Below, piece by piece: positions 16,632 through 28,570 of a DNA stretch of 64,000 bases. The position numbers and the translations under genes are program-made. The notes beneath the pieces were generated by a model. It was not told where the DNA came from. It saw only the letters and a program-made list of their open reading frames with translations, and did no database searches. How positions within the stretch are numbered: position 1 is the first letter of the stretch; every line of letters begins with the position of its first letter. Origin of the DNA: Inquilinus limosus_F (GTDB taxonomy: Bacteria; Pseudomonadota; Alphaproteobacteria; DSM-16000; Inquilinaceae); NCBI RefSeq assembly GCF_051487185.1, contig NZ_JAHVDK010000016.1, positions 109,303-173,302 on the forward strand, read 5' to 3'.

Positions 16632-17390
16632 ATGAACAAGCCGCACTCCGTCCCCACCCCGCAGCCCGCCGCCCCGGCCCCCGATCGGGCCGAGGCCGAG
16701 CAGGCGGCGCGCCTGCTCGACCGGCTGGCCGAGATGGCGATGGAGCAGGCGGAGGCGATGCATCGGGCCACGATGGCCGCCATCAAGGCCGATGATGCCG
16801 CCAAGGCCAAGGAGTTCGGGCTGGCCTTCGAGCGCGCCGGCCGCGGTGTCAGCCGCATGCTGGCGCTCAAGCTTCATCTCGCCCGCAAGCGCCAGGAGAT
16901 GGCGGAAAAGGCCGCTATCCACGCCCGCGACAGCGCCGCGGCGAAGGAGACGCGCCGCCACCGGGTGGCCCGCGCCGTCGCCTGCTCGGTCGCCGCCAAC
17001 CGCGACCTCCCGGCCGAGACCTGCGAGGCGCAGATCGCCGCGATGTGGAAGCGGCTGGTCGACGACCCGGCGATCGACGCCGACCTCGCCCTTTCCGAGC
17101 ATTCGCTGGAGGCGATCGTCTTCCACCTCTGCCGCGACATGCGCATCCGTCCCGACCCGGCCTGGCTGGACCCGGACTATTCCGGCGCCGACTGGTTCGG
17201 ACGGCGGAAGAAGGCGGCCAAGGACGGCGACAAGCCTCCCGTGCCCTGGTGGCCCGAGGACGGACCGGATGCCGGCCGCTACTGGCATCTCGACGCGAGC
17301 GACAAGATCCCGGTCCAGGGCTGGTACGACATCGAGACCGGCGAACGGCTCGACCGCGCGCCCTGGCTGCTTAAGCCCGGCGGCGGATGA
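16632..17390 (+). CDS. Unrecognised 252-aa protein, possibly LexA-controlled
   Basis: I do not recognise the family. Residues 15-105 are a charged, Ala-rich helical region (EAEQAARLLDRLAEMAMEQ, then KADDAAKAKEFGLAFERAGRG) with coiled-coil character. The middle, AAMWKRLVDDPAIDADLALS, resembles a small helical domain. The C-terminal third is Trp/Pro-rich (WLDPDYSGADWFGRRKK, PVPWWPEDGPDAGRYWHLD, GWYDIETGERLDRAPW). No signal peptide or membrane segment is seen. The start at 16632 lacks a Shine-Dalgarno and abuts a GTTC-N7-GTTC box, so the transcript may be leaderless and SOS-controlled. The helical N part recalls phage or mobile-element accessory proteins, but no other phage gene is nearby. Confidence 0.6.
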   Translation: MNKPHSVPTPQPAAPAPDRAEAEQAARLLDRLAEMAMEQAEAMHRATMAAIKADDAAKAKEFGLAFERAGRGVSRMLALKLHLARKRQEMAEKAAIHARDSAAAKETRRHRVARAVACSVAANRDLPAETCEAQIAAMWKRLVDDPAIDADLALSEHSLEAIVFHLCRDMRIRPDPAWLDPDYSGADWFGRRKKAAKDGDKPPVPWWPEDGPDAGRYWHLDASDKIPVQGWYDIETGERLDRAPWLLKPGGG

Positions 17391-17436
17391 ACGCCGCCCG
17401 GACTGTCTCACACACCATAAGAGCCCGATTGTTTTG

Positions 17437-17563
17437 CCTCTCCCGCCTGCGGGAGAGGTCGGAGGCGCTTGCGCCTCCGGGTGAGGGGGTTTTGTCGAGG
17501 CCCGGCCCCGCCCTCACCCGGTCTCGCTGCGCGAGCCCGACCTCTCCCGCCAGGCGGGAGAGG
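17437..17563. repeat. Compound palindromic repeat between convergent genes
   Basis: Both ends carry a small hairpin built from CTCTCCCGC and GCGGGAGAG (17438-17458 and 17542-17563). The ends are also complementary to each other, and between them lie GGAGGCGC-TT-GCGCCTCC and GGGTGAGGG...CCCTCACCC pairs. The element sits between the stops of two convergent genes (17390 and 17634), where it could act as a two-way terminator or cruciform. It is a different family from the CGTCATTGCGAG palindromes. Confidence 0.8.
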
Positions 17564-17633
17564 TCACGCGAAGCGGCTTGGCCATCAGCGTCACCAGATT
17601 CTGGATCGCCCTGCTCGCCCCCAAGGCATCGCC

Positions 17634-18661
17634 TCACCCCGCACAGGCGCTGGCCAGGCGCAGCGGCGAGGCCAGCGCCAGCTCGGGCCGGATGCAGGCG
17701 CTGTAGTGGCCGTCCCCGACCGCCTGCAGCGGCGGGGCGGCCTCGGCGCAGGCCGGCAGGGCGTAGCGGCAGCGGGTGCGGAACGGGCAGCCCGAGGGCG
17801 GCGACAGCGGGCTGGGCAACTCGCCCTTCAACAGGATGCGCTGGCGGCGCAGCGTCGGGTCCGGGATCGGCGCGGCCGACAGCAACGCCTCGGTGTAGGG
17901 GTGGCGCGGCGTCTCGAACAGCGCGCGGGCCGGGGCGATCTCGACGATCCGGCCGAGATACATCACCGCCACCCGGTCGCAGATCTGGCCGACCACGGCC
18001 AGGTCGTGGCTGATGAACAGGATGGTCAGGTCCAGCCGCCGCTTCACCTCCATCAAAAGGTTGATGATCTGCGCCTGGACCGAGACGTCGAGGGCTGAGA
18101 CCGGCTCGTCCGCCACCAGCAGCCGGGGCTGGGTGACGAGCGCGCGGGCGATGCCGATGCGCTGGCGCTGGCCTCCGGAGAATTCGTGCGGGAAGCGCTC
18201 GGCATGGCTGGCAGAAAGCCCGACCGTCTCAAGCGCCGCCGCCACCCGGGCCGTGCGCTCCGCCGCCGAGGGCGCGGCCTTCTGCACCCGCAGCGGCATG
18301 GCGACGATGCGGCCGACGGTCATGCGCGGGTTCAGCGACGCCGCCGGGTCCTGGAACACGAACTGCATCCGCGGCCGGATCGGCTTCAGCTGGCGGCGGC
18401 CGAGATGGGTGATGTCGACGCCCTCGAACAGCACGCGCCCGCCGGTCGGCCGCATCAGCCGCAGCAGGGTCCGGCCGAGCGTGCTCTTGCCCGAGCCGGA
18501 TTCGCCGACGAGCCCCAGCACCTCGCCCTGTCGAACGGTAAAGGAGACGCGGTCGACCGCGCGCACCTGCAGCCGGTCGCGGCCGAACAGCGTGCCGCCG
18601 ACCGGGAAGGACTTGCTGAGCTCCTGCAGGTCGAGGATGGGCGCGGGTTGTTGTGTCATCA

Positions 18662-18662
<1 letters not shown>
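17634..18662 (-). CDS. Peptide-type ABC transporter ATPase (DppF/OppF-like)
   Basis: The 342-aa cytoplasmic ATPase has Walker A GLVGESGSGKST (about 49-60), the Q-loop FVFQDPAASLNP, the signature FSGGQRQRIGIARAL and Walker B LLVADEPVSALD. The C-terminal Cys-rich oligopeptide-ATPase extension (SGCPFRTRCRYALPACAEAAPPL) is typical of OppF/DppF, where it is linked to an Fe-S or structural role. Its ATG at 18662 shares a base with the stop of the partner ATPase (TGATG). It is the last gene of a five-gene transporter operon starting at 23251 and pairs with the DppD-like gene. Confidence 0.93.
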
Positions 18663-19674
<1,012 letters not shown>

Positions 19675-19678
<4 letters not shown>

Positions 19679-20571
19679 GACGCCTCCAGCCGGGCGTCGA
19701 GGGCGTCGCGCAGCCCGTCGCCGATGAAGTTGAAGCTGGTGACCGCCAGGGTGATCGCGAAGCCCGGAACCAGGGCGAGCCAGGGCGCCGAGGTCAGATA
19801 CTGCTGGGCGTTGTTCAGCATATTGCCCCAGCTCGCCGTCGGCGGCTGGATGCCGTAGCCGAGGAAGCTGATATAGGCCTCCATCAGGATGGCGCGGGCG
19901 ACGGTCAGGGTGGCGGCGACGACAATCGGACCGACGGCGTTGCGCAGCAGCTCGTCGACCATGATCCGCGCGTCGGAGGCGCCCATCATCTCCGCCGCCA
20001 GGGTGAAGTCGCGCTCGCGCAACGTGCGGATCTGGCTTTCGACCACGCGCGCCACCTCCATCCAGCTGGTTGCGGCGATGATCAGGGTGATGGTCACCGG
20101 GTCGGGCTTCAGCAGGGCGGCGAGCGTCAGCAGCAGGAAGACGGCGGGAAAGCACAGCATGGCGTCGACCAGACGCATCAGCACCGCCCCGACCGCCCGG
20201 CCGTAATAGCCCGCCACCACCCCGACCGCGGAGCCGACCAGGGTGCTGATCACCATCGCGGCGAAGGCGACGGAAAGCGAGATCCGCCCGGCCATCAGCA
20301 GGCGGGCGCAGAGGTCGCGGCCCAGCGGGTCGGTGCCGAACAGGTGCAGCCCGGTCAAAGGCGGCGCGAAGCGCGCGCGCATGTCGATGCGCAGGTCGTC
20401 GAAGGGCAGCAGCCAGGGCCCGGCGACGCAGGCCAGGACCAGCAGCAGGATGCAGGCGACGCCGAACATCGCCAGCCTGTGCCGGCGGAACCGGCGCCAG
20501 CCGCGGTTCCCGGCCTGCGGGATGGCCTCGGCGACAGCGGCGGCGTTCGGGTCGGCGGCGGCCAAGGTCAT
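19675..20571 (-). CDS. Peptide-type ABC transporter permease (DppC-like)
   Basis: The 298-aa inner-membrane permease starts with a short cytoplasmic N terminus, then a first membrane helix around residues 35-56 (LAMFGVACILLLVLACVAGPWLLPF). The OppC hallmark GTDPLGRDLCARLLMAGRISL follows, and the EAA-type loop is EMMGASDARIMVDELLRN. The C terminus ends with the expected SFNFIGDGLRDALDARLE. It lies 12 bp downstream of the DppB-like permease and overlaps the DppD-like start, in a minus-strand operon. Confidence 0.93.
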
Positions 20572-20583
20572 CGTCCCCTCCCC

Positions 20584-21534
<951 letters not shown>

Positions 21535-21571
21535 GGTCGGGCCTCCTCTGTCTCCGGGCGGCCGCCTCCCC

Positions 21572-23251
21572 TCAGCTCGCCCAGTACCAGATGCGGGCGT
21601 TCCAGGCGTTCTCCTGGACATTGACGTTGGGGGTGAAGCCGGTCAGCCCCTTCTTCACACCCTGGACCATGGCGTATTGGAAGATCGGCAGATAGGGCAG
21701 GTCGCGACGCGTCAGCTCCTGCATCTTCAGGTAGGCCTGCTTGCGCTTGTCCGTGTCGACCGTGCCGGCCCCCTCGGCCAGCAGCTTGTCGACCTCGGCG
21801 CTCTCGTACTGAGTCGTGTTCTGGCCGCCCCCGCCCTTGGCGCCGATCGAGCGGCTGGAGAAATAGTCGGTCGCGTCGGGGTCGGGGCCGACCATGAAGT
21901 AGATGCCGACCATCGCCGTCTCGAACTTCGACATCATCCAGTAGTCGCCCCACATCACCGCCGGGGGCAGGTTGTTGATGTTCATCTTCACGCCGATGTC
22001 GAGCCAGTTCTGCTGCAACAGCTGCTGCGCCTGCTCGCGCACATGGTTGCCGGCGGTGGTCGAGTTGACGAATTCGAGCCGCACCCCGTTCTTCTCGCGG
22101 ATGCCGTCTCCGCCCGGGGCCCAGCCGGCGGAGTCGAGGATCTGCTTCGCCTTCTCCGGGTCGTAGCTGTGCTTCGGCAGGTCCGGGTTGAAGGCCCAGG
22201 ACTGCTTCGGCAGGAAGGATTCCGACGGCGTCGGCAGGCCGTAATAGATGCTGTCGATGATGCTCTGCTTGTCCATGCCATAGTACAGCGCCTCGCGCAC
22301 CGCCGGGTCCTGGAACACCGGCAGCCCGAGGTTGAAGGCGATGTTCTCGATGAAGGCCTGCGGCACCGGCGTGACCTCGCGGTCGGCCAGGCCCTTGGCC
22401 TCCTCGTAGTGATCGGCGGTGATGCCCTGCAGGCCGATATAGTCGATGTCGCCGGTGCTGAACTGGGTGTAGAGGACGGTCAGGTCCGGGATGTATTTGA
22501 CGACCAGCCGCTCCAGATACGGCCCGTCCAGGTGATAGCCCTCATGCGCGGCGAGGGTGATGTGGTCGCCCGGCACCCGCTCGACCCATTTGAACGGCCC
22601 GGTGCCGACCGGCTTGGTGGCGAAGGCCGAGGCGTTCGGGTCGGCCTCCTTCTCCAGCAGGTGCTTCGGCACGATGAAGGTCCAGGACAGGATCGACGGA
22701 TAGGGCGCGTAGGCCTTTTCCAGCCGCCAGGTCAGCTCGGTCGGGCTGACCACCTTGATGTCGCGCACCAGCTCGTGCCCCGCGCGGCGGCCGGCGCGGA
22801 ACTTCGGGTTGTTGATCAGGTCGATGGTGAACTTCACGTCCTCGGCTGTGAACGGCGTGCCGTCATGCCATTTGACGTTGTCGCGCAGCTTGATGCGCCA
22901 GGTCAGCCCGTCCGCCGAGATGCCGCCATTCTCCAGGGTCGGCACCTCGGCCGCGAGATCGGGGACGAAGTTGCCCTGCGAGTCGACCTGCCACAGCGGA
23001 CTGAACAGGTTGAAATAGACGGCCTCGTCGACCTCGATGTGCAGCATCAGCGGGTGGAACACCGTCGGTTCCTGCGACAGGCCGATCACGGCCTGGCCCG
23101 TTGGCTTCGACGGCGGCCCCGCCGCCCGCGCCGCCTTGACCCAGCCCTGGCCGGGGCCGAGCCAGACCGCCGTACCGGCGGCGAGCCCCGCCGCCAGGAA
23201 GCGGCGGCGGCTGGGTTGAGCGAACGGAAGATCCCTGGTCTCATCGGTCAT
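21572..23251 (-). CDS. Peptide-type ABC transporter substrate-binding protein (family 5), Tat-exported
   Basis: The 559-aa family-5 periplasmic binding protein has a twin-arginine signal SRRRFLAAG (about residues 14-22), a hydrophobic stretch and a likely cleavage after ARA near 44. The mature body shows the family pattern: LAAEVPTLENGGISADGLTW, KLRDNVKWHDGTPFTAEDV, GTGPFKWVERVPGDH and, late, NLPPAVMWGDYW. It is the first gene of the importer operon and is 72 bp from the FAD oxidase gene upstream of it, so the importer probably brings in the substrate of that oxidase. The ligand may be an amino acid derivative or opine rather than a peptide. Confidence 0.92.
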   Translation of the reverse strand: MTDETRDLPFAQPSRRRFLAAGLAAGTAVWLGPGQGWVKAARAAGPPSKPTGQAVIGLSQEPTVFHPLMLHIEVDEAVYFNLFSPLWQVDSQGNFVPDLAAEVPTLENGGISADGLTWRIKLRDNVKWHDGTPFTAEDVKFTIDLINNPKFRAGRRAGHELVRDIKVVSPTELTWRLEKAYAPYPSILSWTFIVPKHLLEKEADPNASAFATKPVGTGPFKWVERVPGDHITLAAHEGYHLDGPYLERLVVKYIPDLTVLYTQFSTGDIDYIGLQGITADHYEEAKGLADREVTPVPQAFIENIAFNLGLPVFQDPAVREALYYGMDKQSIIDSIYYGLPTPSESFLPKQSWAFNPDLPKHSYDPEKAKQILDSAGWAPGGDGIREKNGVRLEFVNSTTAGNHVREQAQQLLQQNWLDIGVKMNINNLPPAVMWGDYWMMSKFETAMVGIYFMVGPDPDATDYFSSRSIGAKGGGGQNTTQYESAEVDKLLAEGAGTVDTDKRKQAYLKMQELTRRDLPYLPIFQYAMVQGVKKGLTGFTPNVNVQENAWNARIWYWAS

Positions 23252-23323
23252 GGTGAAGCTCCCCTATTCGTTGCCTCCAAGGCCTTGCGGGGCGGGTCTT
23301 CGCCCGTCTCCCGCGAAGCCGTC

Positions 23324-24652
23324 CTACACCCCGGCCATCGGCCTGGGCCTCGATCCGTCGGTGAAGCGCGAGAAGCGGAAATCCGTCGGGTCGACGATCG
23401 GGCGGGCGCCGGTCGCGAGATCGGCGGCCAGATGACCGGCGCCCGGGCCGATGCCGAAGCCGTGGCCGGAGAAGCCCGTCGCCACCACCAGCCCCGGCAC
23501 CTCCTCGACAGTCGAAATCACCGGCACCGCGTCGGGCGTGACGTCGATCAGCCCGGCCCATTCCTGCACCACCCGAGCCTCGGCGAAGGCCGGGAACTGC
23601 CGGACCAGATCGGCCATCGCCCGGCGGTTGGCCTGACGGTCGGGCTCCGGATCCAGCACCCGCACCTTCTCGTAGGGCGAGGGCTGGTCCAGCGGCACCG
23701 GCGCCGCCTCCCGCCATTCCTGCAGAAAGCGGTCGTCGAGCCGGATCTTCAGCGACGACCATTCCATGCGCAGCGCCGGCAGGAAGTCGCTGAAGAAGCG
23801 GAAGCTGTCCGGCACCAGCGGGGCGATGTTGGAGTTGCCGTTGGCGATGGTGTAGCCGCCGTCGTGGCGCTTGCGCAGCGCGAACTCCTTCGACCACATC
23901 GCGGTCTCCGGCGCGCCGTCGAGCGGCGCCGTCCGCTGCACGCTGGCCCTGACCTTGAGCTGCGGCAGCCGCAGGCCGAGATCCGTCAGGAAGCGCCGCG
24001 ACCAGGCGCCGCCGGCCACGATCACGGTGTCGCAGGCGATGTGGCCGCGTTCGGTGACTACGCCGGCGATGCGCCCACCGGCGCGGTCGACACCGCGGAC
24101 CGCGCAGTCGGTCAGGATCACGGCGCCGGCCCGGCGCGCGGCCCGGGCGATGGCGGGGGCGGCGCGCTGCGGCTCGGCCCTGCCGTCGGAGGCGGAGTAG
24201 AGCGCCCCCTTCCAACGGCCGCCGGCGCCGGGCATCAGCCGGTCGAACTCGGCGGCGGTGATCAGCCGGGCGTCGAGCTGGTAGGGCCGCGCATGTTCCA
24301 GCCAGGCCTCGTATTCGGCGATCTCCTGGTCGGTCTCGACCGCGAACAGGATGCCGCTCTGGCGGAAGCCGGTCTCGGCCTCCACCGTCCGGTTCATGCC
24401 CTCCCACAGCCGCATGCTCTCGATGATCAGCGGGATCTCCCGCGGATCGCGCCGGGTCTTGCGGCACCAGCCCCAGTTGCGGCTGGACTGCTCGCCGGCG
24501 ATGTGGCCCTTCTCGCACAGCGCCACCGAGACGCCGCGCTGCGCCAGGGCCAGGGCGGCGCTGGTGCCGATGATGCCGCCGCCGACGATCACCACATCGA
24601 CCCGCCGCGGCAGGACGGCATCCGGCTCGACGCTGTCGACCTGCGGCCCCAT
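23324..24652 (-). CDS. FAD-dependent amine/amino-acid oxidoreductase (DAO family), paralogue of 36635-37954
   Basis: The 442-aa glycine/D-amino acid oxidase-fold enzyme starts with VVIVGGGIIGTSAALALAQR, the ADP-binding motif, then GEQSSRNWGWCRKTRRDPRE, a signature of this subfamily. The C-terminal ATGFSGHGFGIGPGAGHLAADL closes the FAD site. Such enzymes oxidise secondary amines, N-methyl amino acids or opines. The start is ATG 24652; a TTG one codon earlier is the alternative. It lies between the importer operon and an SDR gene, all on the minus strand. A protein of very similar sequence is encoded at 36635-37954 beside another importer. Confidence 0.9.
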   Translation of the reverse strand: MGPQVDSVEPDAVLPRRVDVVIVGGGIIGTSAALALAQRGVSVALCEKGHIAGEQSSRNWGWCRKTRRDPREIPLIIESMRLWEGMNRTVEAETGFRQSGILFAVETDQEIAEYEAWLEHARPYQLDARLITAAEFDRLMPGAGGRWKGALYSASDGRAEPQRAAPAIARAARRAGAVILTDCAVRGVDRAGGRIAGVVTERGHIACDTVIVAGGAWSRRFLTDLGLRLPQLKVRASVQRTAPLDGAPETAMWSKEFALRKRHDGGYTIANGNSNIAPLVPDSFRFFSDFLPALRMEWSSLKIRLDDRFLQEWREAAPVPLDQPSPYEKVRVLDPEPDRQANRRAMADLVRQFPAFAEARVVQEWAGLIDVTPDAVPVISTVEEVPGLVVATGFSGHGFGIGPGAGHLAADLATGARPIVDPTDFRFSRFTDGSRPRPMAGV

Positions 24653-24689
24653 CAACGCCCTCTCCGCTCGGCGATGACACGCATCGGAT

Positions 24690-25394
24690 TCACCAGCTGT
24701 CCTCCAGGGTCGAATTGATCGGGATCTCGGCGATGCTCGCGGTAGCGGGCAGGTCGAGGAGGAAGGCGACGACCCGCGCCACGTCCTGCGGCTGGGTCAT
24801 GGTCTCGGGCGGCCGGTCGGTCAGCGCCGCGGCCATGTCGGTCGCGACGTAGCCGGGGCAGACCGCGGTGGCGCGTACGCCTTCCTCCCAGCCGGCGTGG
24901 CGGATGGCGTGGGTCAGGGCCAACGCCGCGAACTTGCTGACGGCGTAGAGGCCGGAGTCGGCCGACTTCACCCGCTTGCCCGACAGCGAGGCGATGGTGA
25001 CGACGCGGCCGTGGCCGGAGGCGATGAGATGCGGCCAGGCGGCCCGCACCAGCCGCAGCGGCGACTTGACGTTGACCTGGATCAGGTCGTCGAGATCCGC
25101 GTCGTCGGCCGCGATCACCGTCTTCGGGATCATGATGCCGGCATTGGCGATGACGGCATCGATCCGGCCGAACCGCTCGGCCGTGGCTTCGACCCACAGC
25201 CTTTCGGAGTCCGAATCGCGGGCGTCGAAGCGGTGGGCCAGGGCGTCGGCGCCGTCGGGCAGGCTCAGGGACGCCGGGTTCCGGGCGCCGAGGCTGAGCC
25301 GCCAGCCGGCGCGGGCCAGGGCGGATGCGATCTCGGCCCCGATGCCACGGCTGGCGCCGGAGATTATGGCGACGCGGGCGGTGGCGTCAGCCAT
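24690..25394 (-). CDS. Short-chain dehydrogenase/reductase
   Basis: The 234-aa classical SDR has the cofactor motif SGASRGIG (about 12-19), the structural IANAGIMIPK (about 82-91) and the catalytic Ser and YxxxK in IASLSGKRVKSADSGLYAVSK (about residues 133-153, read in two parts), then the PGYVATDM loop. An Ala-Arg pair after the Gly-rich strand and the D in RFDARDSDSE do not clearly decide NAD versus NADP. It is 37 bp upstream of the FAD oxidase gene and 24 bp after the MarR gene, so it is probably co-transcribed. It may reduce or oxidise a carbonyl released by the oxidase. Confidence 0.9.
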   Translation of the reverse strand: MADATARVAIISGASRGIGAEIASALARAGWRLSLGARNPASLSLPDGADALAHRFDARDSDSERLWVEATAERFGRIDAVIANAGIMIPKTVIAADDADLDDLIQVNVKSPLRLVRAAWPHLIASGHGRVVTIASLSGKRVKSADSGLYAVSKFAALALTHAIRHAGWEEGVRATAVCPGYVATDMAAALTDRPPETMTQPQDVARVVAFLLDLPATASIAEIPINSTLEDSW

Positions 25395-25418
25395 GACGGC
25401 GCCTCCTGCCTGGGTCGG

Positions 25419-25949
25419 TCACTCGACCGGCGGTGCCTGCTCGACGTAGCTCGCATAGACTTTGCGCAGAAGGCGCAGCAGGTCGGCCTGCTCCGCCTCG
25501 CTCAGGATCGAGAAGAACTCGGCGGATTGCCGGCGGGCGACGGCGCGCACCCTCTCCGCCACCCGCTGCCCCTTCGGCGTCAGGTACAGCTCGCGCGCCC
25601 GCCGTTCCTCCGGCGAGATCTTCTGCTCGATCAGCCCGGCCTGCTGCAGCTGGTCGAGCAGCCGGCCCATGGCCGAGCGGTCCTTGAGGATGAAATGCGC
25701 CAGCACCGAGGGCCTGATGCCGGGATTGCGGCCGACCAGCAGCAGCGTCGAGATCTTGCCGGTGCCGCCGGCCAGCGACAGCGCCTCCATCTGCTCGTCC
25801 AGGTCGCGGCTGACCAGCATGTTGACGGTGCGGACGTAGAAGCTGAGCAGGTCGGTGAAGATGTCGAAGTCGATCTCCGAGAAGTCGATCGTCTTCGGGA
25901 TCTGCGGGTTGCTCCGCGGGCGGGCGCGCCCATCGCTCGTGGCGGGCAT
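25419..25949 (-). CDS. MarR-family transcriptional regulator
   Basis: The 176-aa winged-helix regulator has the MarR core: LLLVGRNPGIRPSVLAHFILKDRSAMGRLLDQLQQAGLI (read as several short parts, about residues 68-107), the wing EQKISPEERRARELYLTPKGQ and the dimerisation helices either side. The DNA-recognition helix is around KDRSAMGRLLDQL. It is the first gene of a minus-strand run leading into the SDR and FAD oxidase and probably controls them in response to a small ligand. Confidence 0.9.
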   Translation of the reverse strand: MPATSDGRARPRSNPQIPKTIDFSEIDFDIFTDLLSFYVRTVNMLVSRDLDEQMEALSLAGGTGKISTLLLVGRNPGIRPSVLAHFILKDRSAMGRLLDQLQQAGLIEQKISPEERRARELYLTPKGQRVAERVRAVARRQSAEFFSILSEAEQADLLRLLRKVYASYVEQAPPVE

Positions 25950-26019
25950 AGCCGTCCTTGGTTTCGGTGGTCTGGTTCAGGTCACAGTTCCGCATGGATC
26001 CGGCAAACATGAGGGGAGG

Positions 26020-27336
26020 TCAGAAGGGCGGCGGGTCGAGGCCGTCGCGCCGGGCGAGGCGCTGGTCGCGGATCCGCGACCAAGCCAGCATGACGCGCGG
26101 CATGAAGCTCATGTAGAAGGGAGCCCGCTGCAGCTTCTCGAGCGGCAAGGCGAGGTCCTTCGGCGGCGTTCCCGTCGCCCACTCGGCCAGCACCGTGCCC
26201 ATCATCGTGCCGGTCGGCACGCCGCGGCCGGAATAGCCGAGCGAGGCGACGATGCCGGGCGCCAGGCCGTAGAGCCGCGGGAAGGTGCGCGGCTGCATGT
26301 CCAGCGCCCCGGACCAGCGGTACTGGAACTCGATGTCACCGAGCTGCGGCAGCAGCCATTGCAGCTTCCGGCGCATCAGGTCGCGGGTATAGGTCGGATC
26401 GCGGCCACGCCTTCCCTCGACGAAGAGCGAGGTCACCAACCGTCCGTCCTTGTCGTATTTCCAGATCGAGATGTCGCGCCGGCTGTCGACCACGGTGTTG
26501 TTGTCCGGCGCGATCGTCCGGCGGACGTTGTCGCCGAGCGGCTGGGTCGCCAGCACGGCGACGCCGAGCCGGGCGAAGCTCTGCTCCAGCCCCGGCCAGA
26601 AGCCGTCGGTGTAGGCGCCGGTGCCGCAGACCACCTTGTCGGCGATGACGGCGCCGGTCGGGGTCTCGACCCGCCAGCGCCCGCCCTGCGGGCGGATGGC
26701 AGTGGCCGGCGAGCGGGTGAAGACCCGAGCGCCGCGCGACATGGCGGCCCGCGCCAGACCGCGGGCATAGCCGAGCGGGTTGAGATGCCCGCCCTCGGGA
26801 TGGAACCAGCCGCCGCAGAAGCGCGGCGACCCGGTCAGACGCTGGGCCTCGTCGCGGCCGAGCATCCGGGTGGCCTTGCCGATTGCCGCATAGTCGCGGC
26901 AGCGCTGCTCCAGCTTCGCCAGGGCCGAGCTGGCATGGGCGGCATGGATGTAGCCGGTCTGCACCGCCTCGCAGTCGATGCCGTAGCGGCGGATGATGTC
27001 GAAGACCAGGTTGGCGGCGTTGGTCTGCCGCTCGATCAGCCGCGAGGCGAAGGGCTCGCCCAGGATCCGCCGGATGGTCGGGATCTCGTGGACGTGGAAG
27101 GTCGGAGTGCAATGGCCGGCGTTGCGGCCCGATCCGCCATGGCCGATCTGCTCCGCCTCCAGCACCACTGCGCCGACGCCGCGCTCGCCGAGATGCAGCG
27201 CGGTGGACAGGCCGGTGTAGCCCGCGCCGATCACGCAGACCGGCGCGTCGATGGTGCCGTCCAGCGCCGTCGTCTCCGGCGCCGCGGCCGCCGTGGCGAA
27301 CCACAGCGACGGCTCGAGCGGTGTCTTATGTATCAT
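26020..27336 (-). CDS. FAD-dependent oxidoreductase, gamma-glutamylputrescine oxidase (PuuB)-like
   Basis: The 438-aa DAO-fold oxidase has VCVIGAGYTGLSTALHLGER near the N terminus, EAEQIGHGGSGRNAGHCTPT (the PuuB-like second signature), and a late LGYSGRGVPTGTMMGTVLAE motif. The N-terminal WFATAAAAPETTALDGTID resembles the leader typical of PuuB and related amine oxidases. I chose ATG 27336 because a perfect GAGGAGG lies 5 bases upstream. The gene stands 70 bp from the MarR gene and has its own upstream region with a strong hairpin. It is distinct from the two paralogues at 23324 and 36635. The likely substrate is a primary or N-substituted amine. Confidence 0.88.
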   Translation of the reverse strand: MIHKTPLEPSLWFATAAAAPETTALDGTIDAPVCVIGAGYTGLSTALHLGERGVGAVVLEAEQIGHGGSGRNAGHCTPTFHVHEIPTIRRILGEPFASRLIERQTNAANLVFDIIRRYGIDCEAVQTGYIHAAHASSALAKLEQRCRDYAAIGKATRMLGRDEAQRLTGSPRFCGGWFHPEGGHLNPLGYARGLARAAMSRGARVFTRSPATAIRPQGGRWRVETPTGAVIADKVVCGTGAYTDGFWPGLEQSFARLGVAVLATQPLGDNVRRTIAPDNNTVVDSRRDISIWKYDKDGRLVTSLFVEGRRGRDPTYTRDLMRRKLQWLLPQLGDIEFQYRWSGALDMQPRTFPRLYGLAPGIVASLGYSGRGVPTGTMMGTVLAEWATGTPPKDLALPLEKLQRAPFYMSFMPRVMLAWSRIRDQRLARRDGLDPPPF

Positions 27337-27446
27337 GTCCTCCTCATCCCGGAAGAACTGACACAATTCCGACGAAAGAACGCAGAATGCCTATCACAGG
27401 CACATCATGCCTTCCTTTTCATCATCCGATGATCAGACAGTGCGCA

Positions 27447-27486
27447 ATCGAATGTTCTTCGCCGGACATCGGTCCGGACATTCGAT
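27447..27486. promoter_or_regulatory. Compound inverted repeat upstream of the PuuB-like gene
   Basis: ATCGAATGT (27447-27455) is a perfect inverted repeat of ACATTCGAT (27478-27486). Inside is a second perfect pair CCGGAC (27462-27467) and GTCCGG (27472-27477) with a 4-nt loop. It lies 20 bp past the stop of the transporter ATPase gene at 27506 and 110 bp upstream of the next start, so it may be a terminator for the transporter operon or an operator for the oxidase. It is not followed by a long T run. Confidence 0.5.
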
Positions 27487-27505
27487 CGTTTCTTGGGAAC
27501 TGAGA

Positions 27506-28545
<1,040 letters not shown>

Positions 28546-28570
<25 letters not shown>

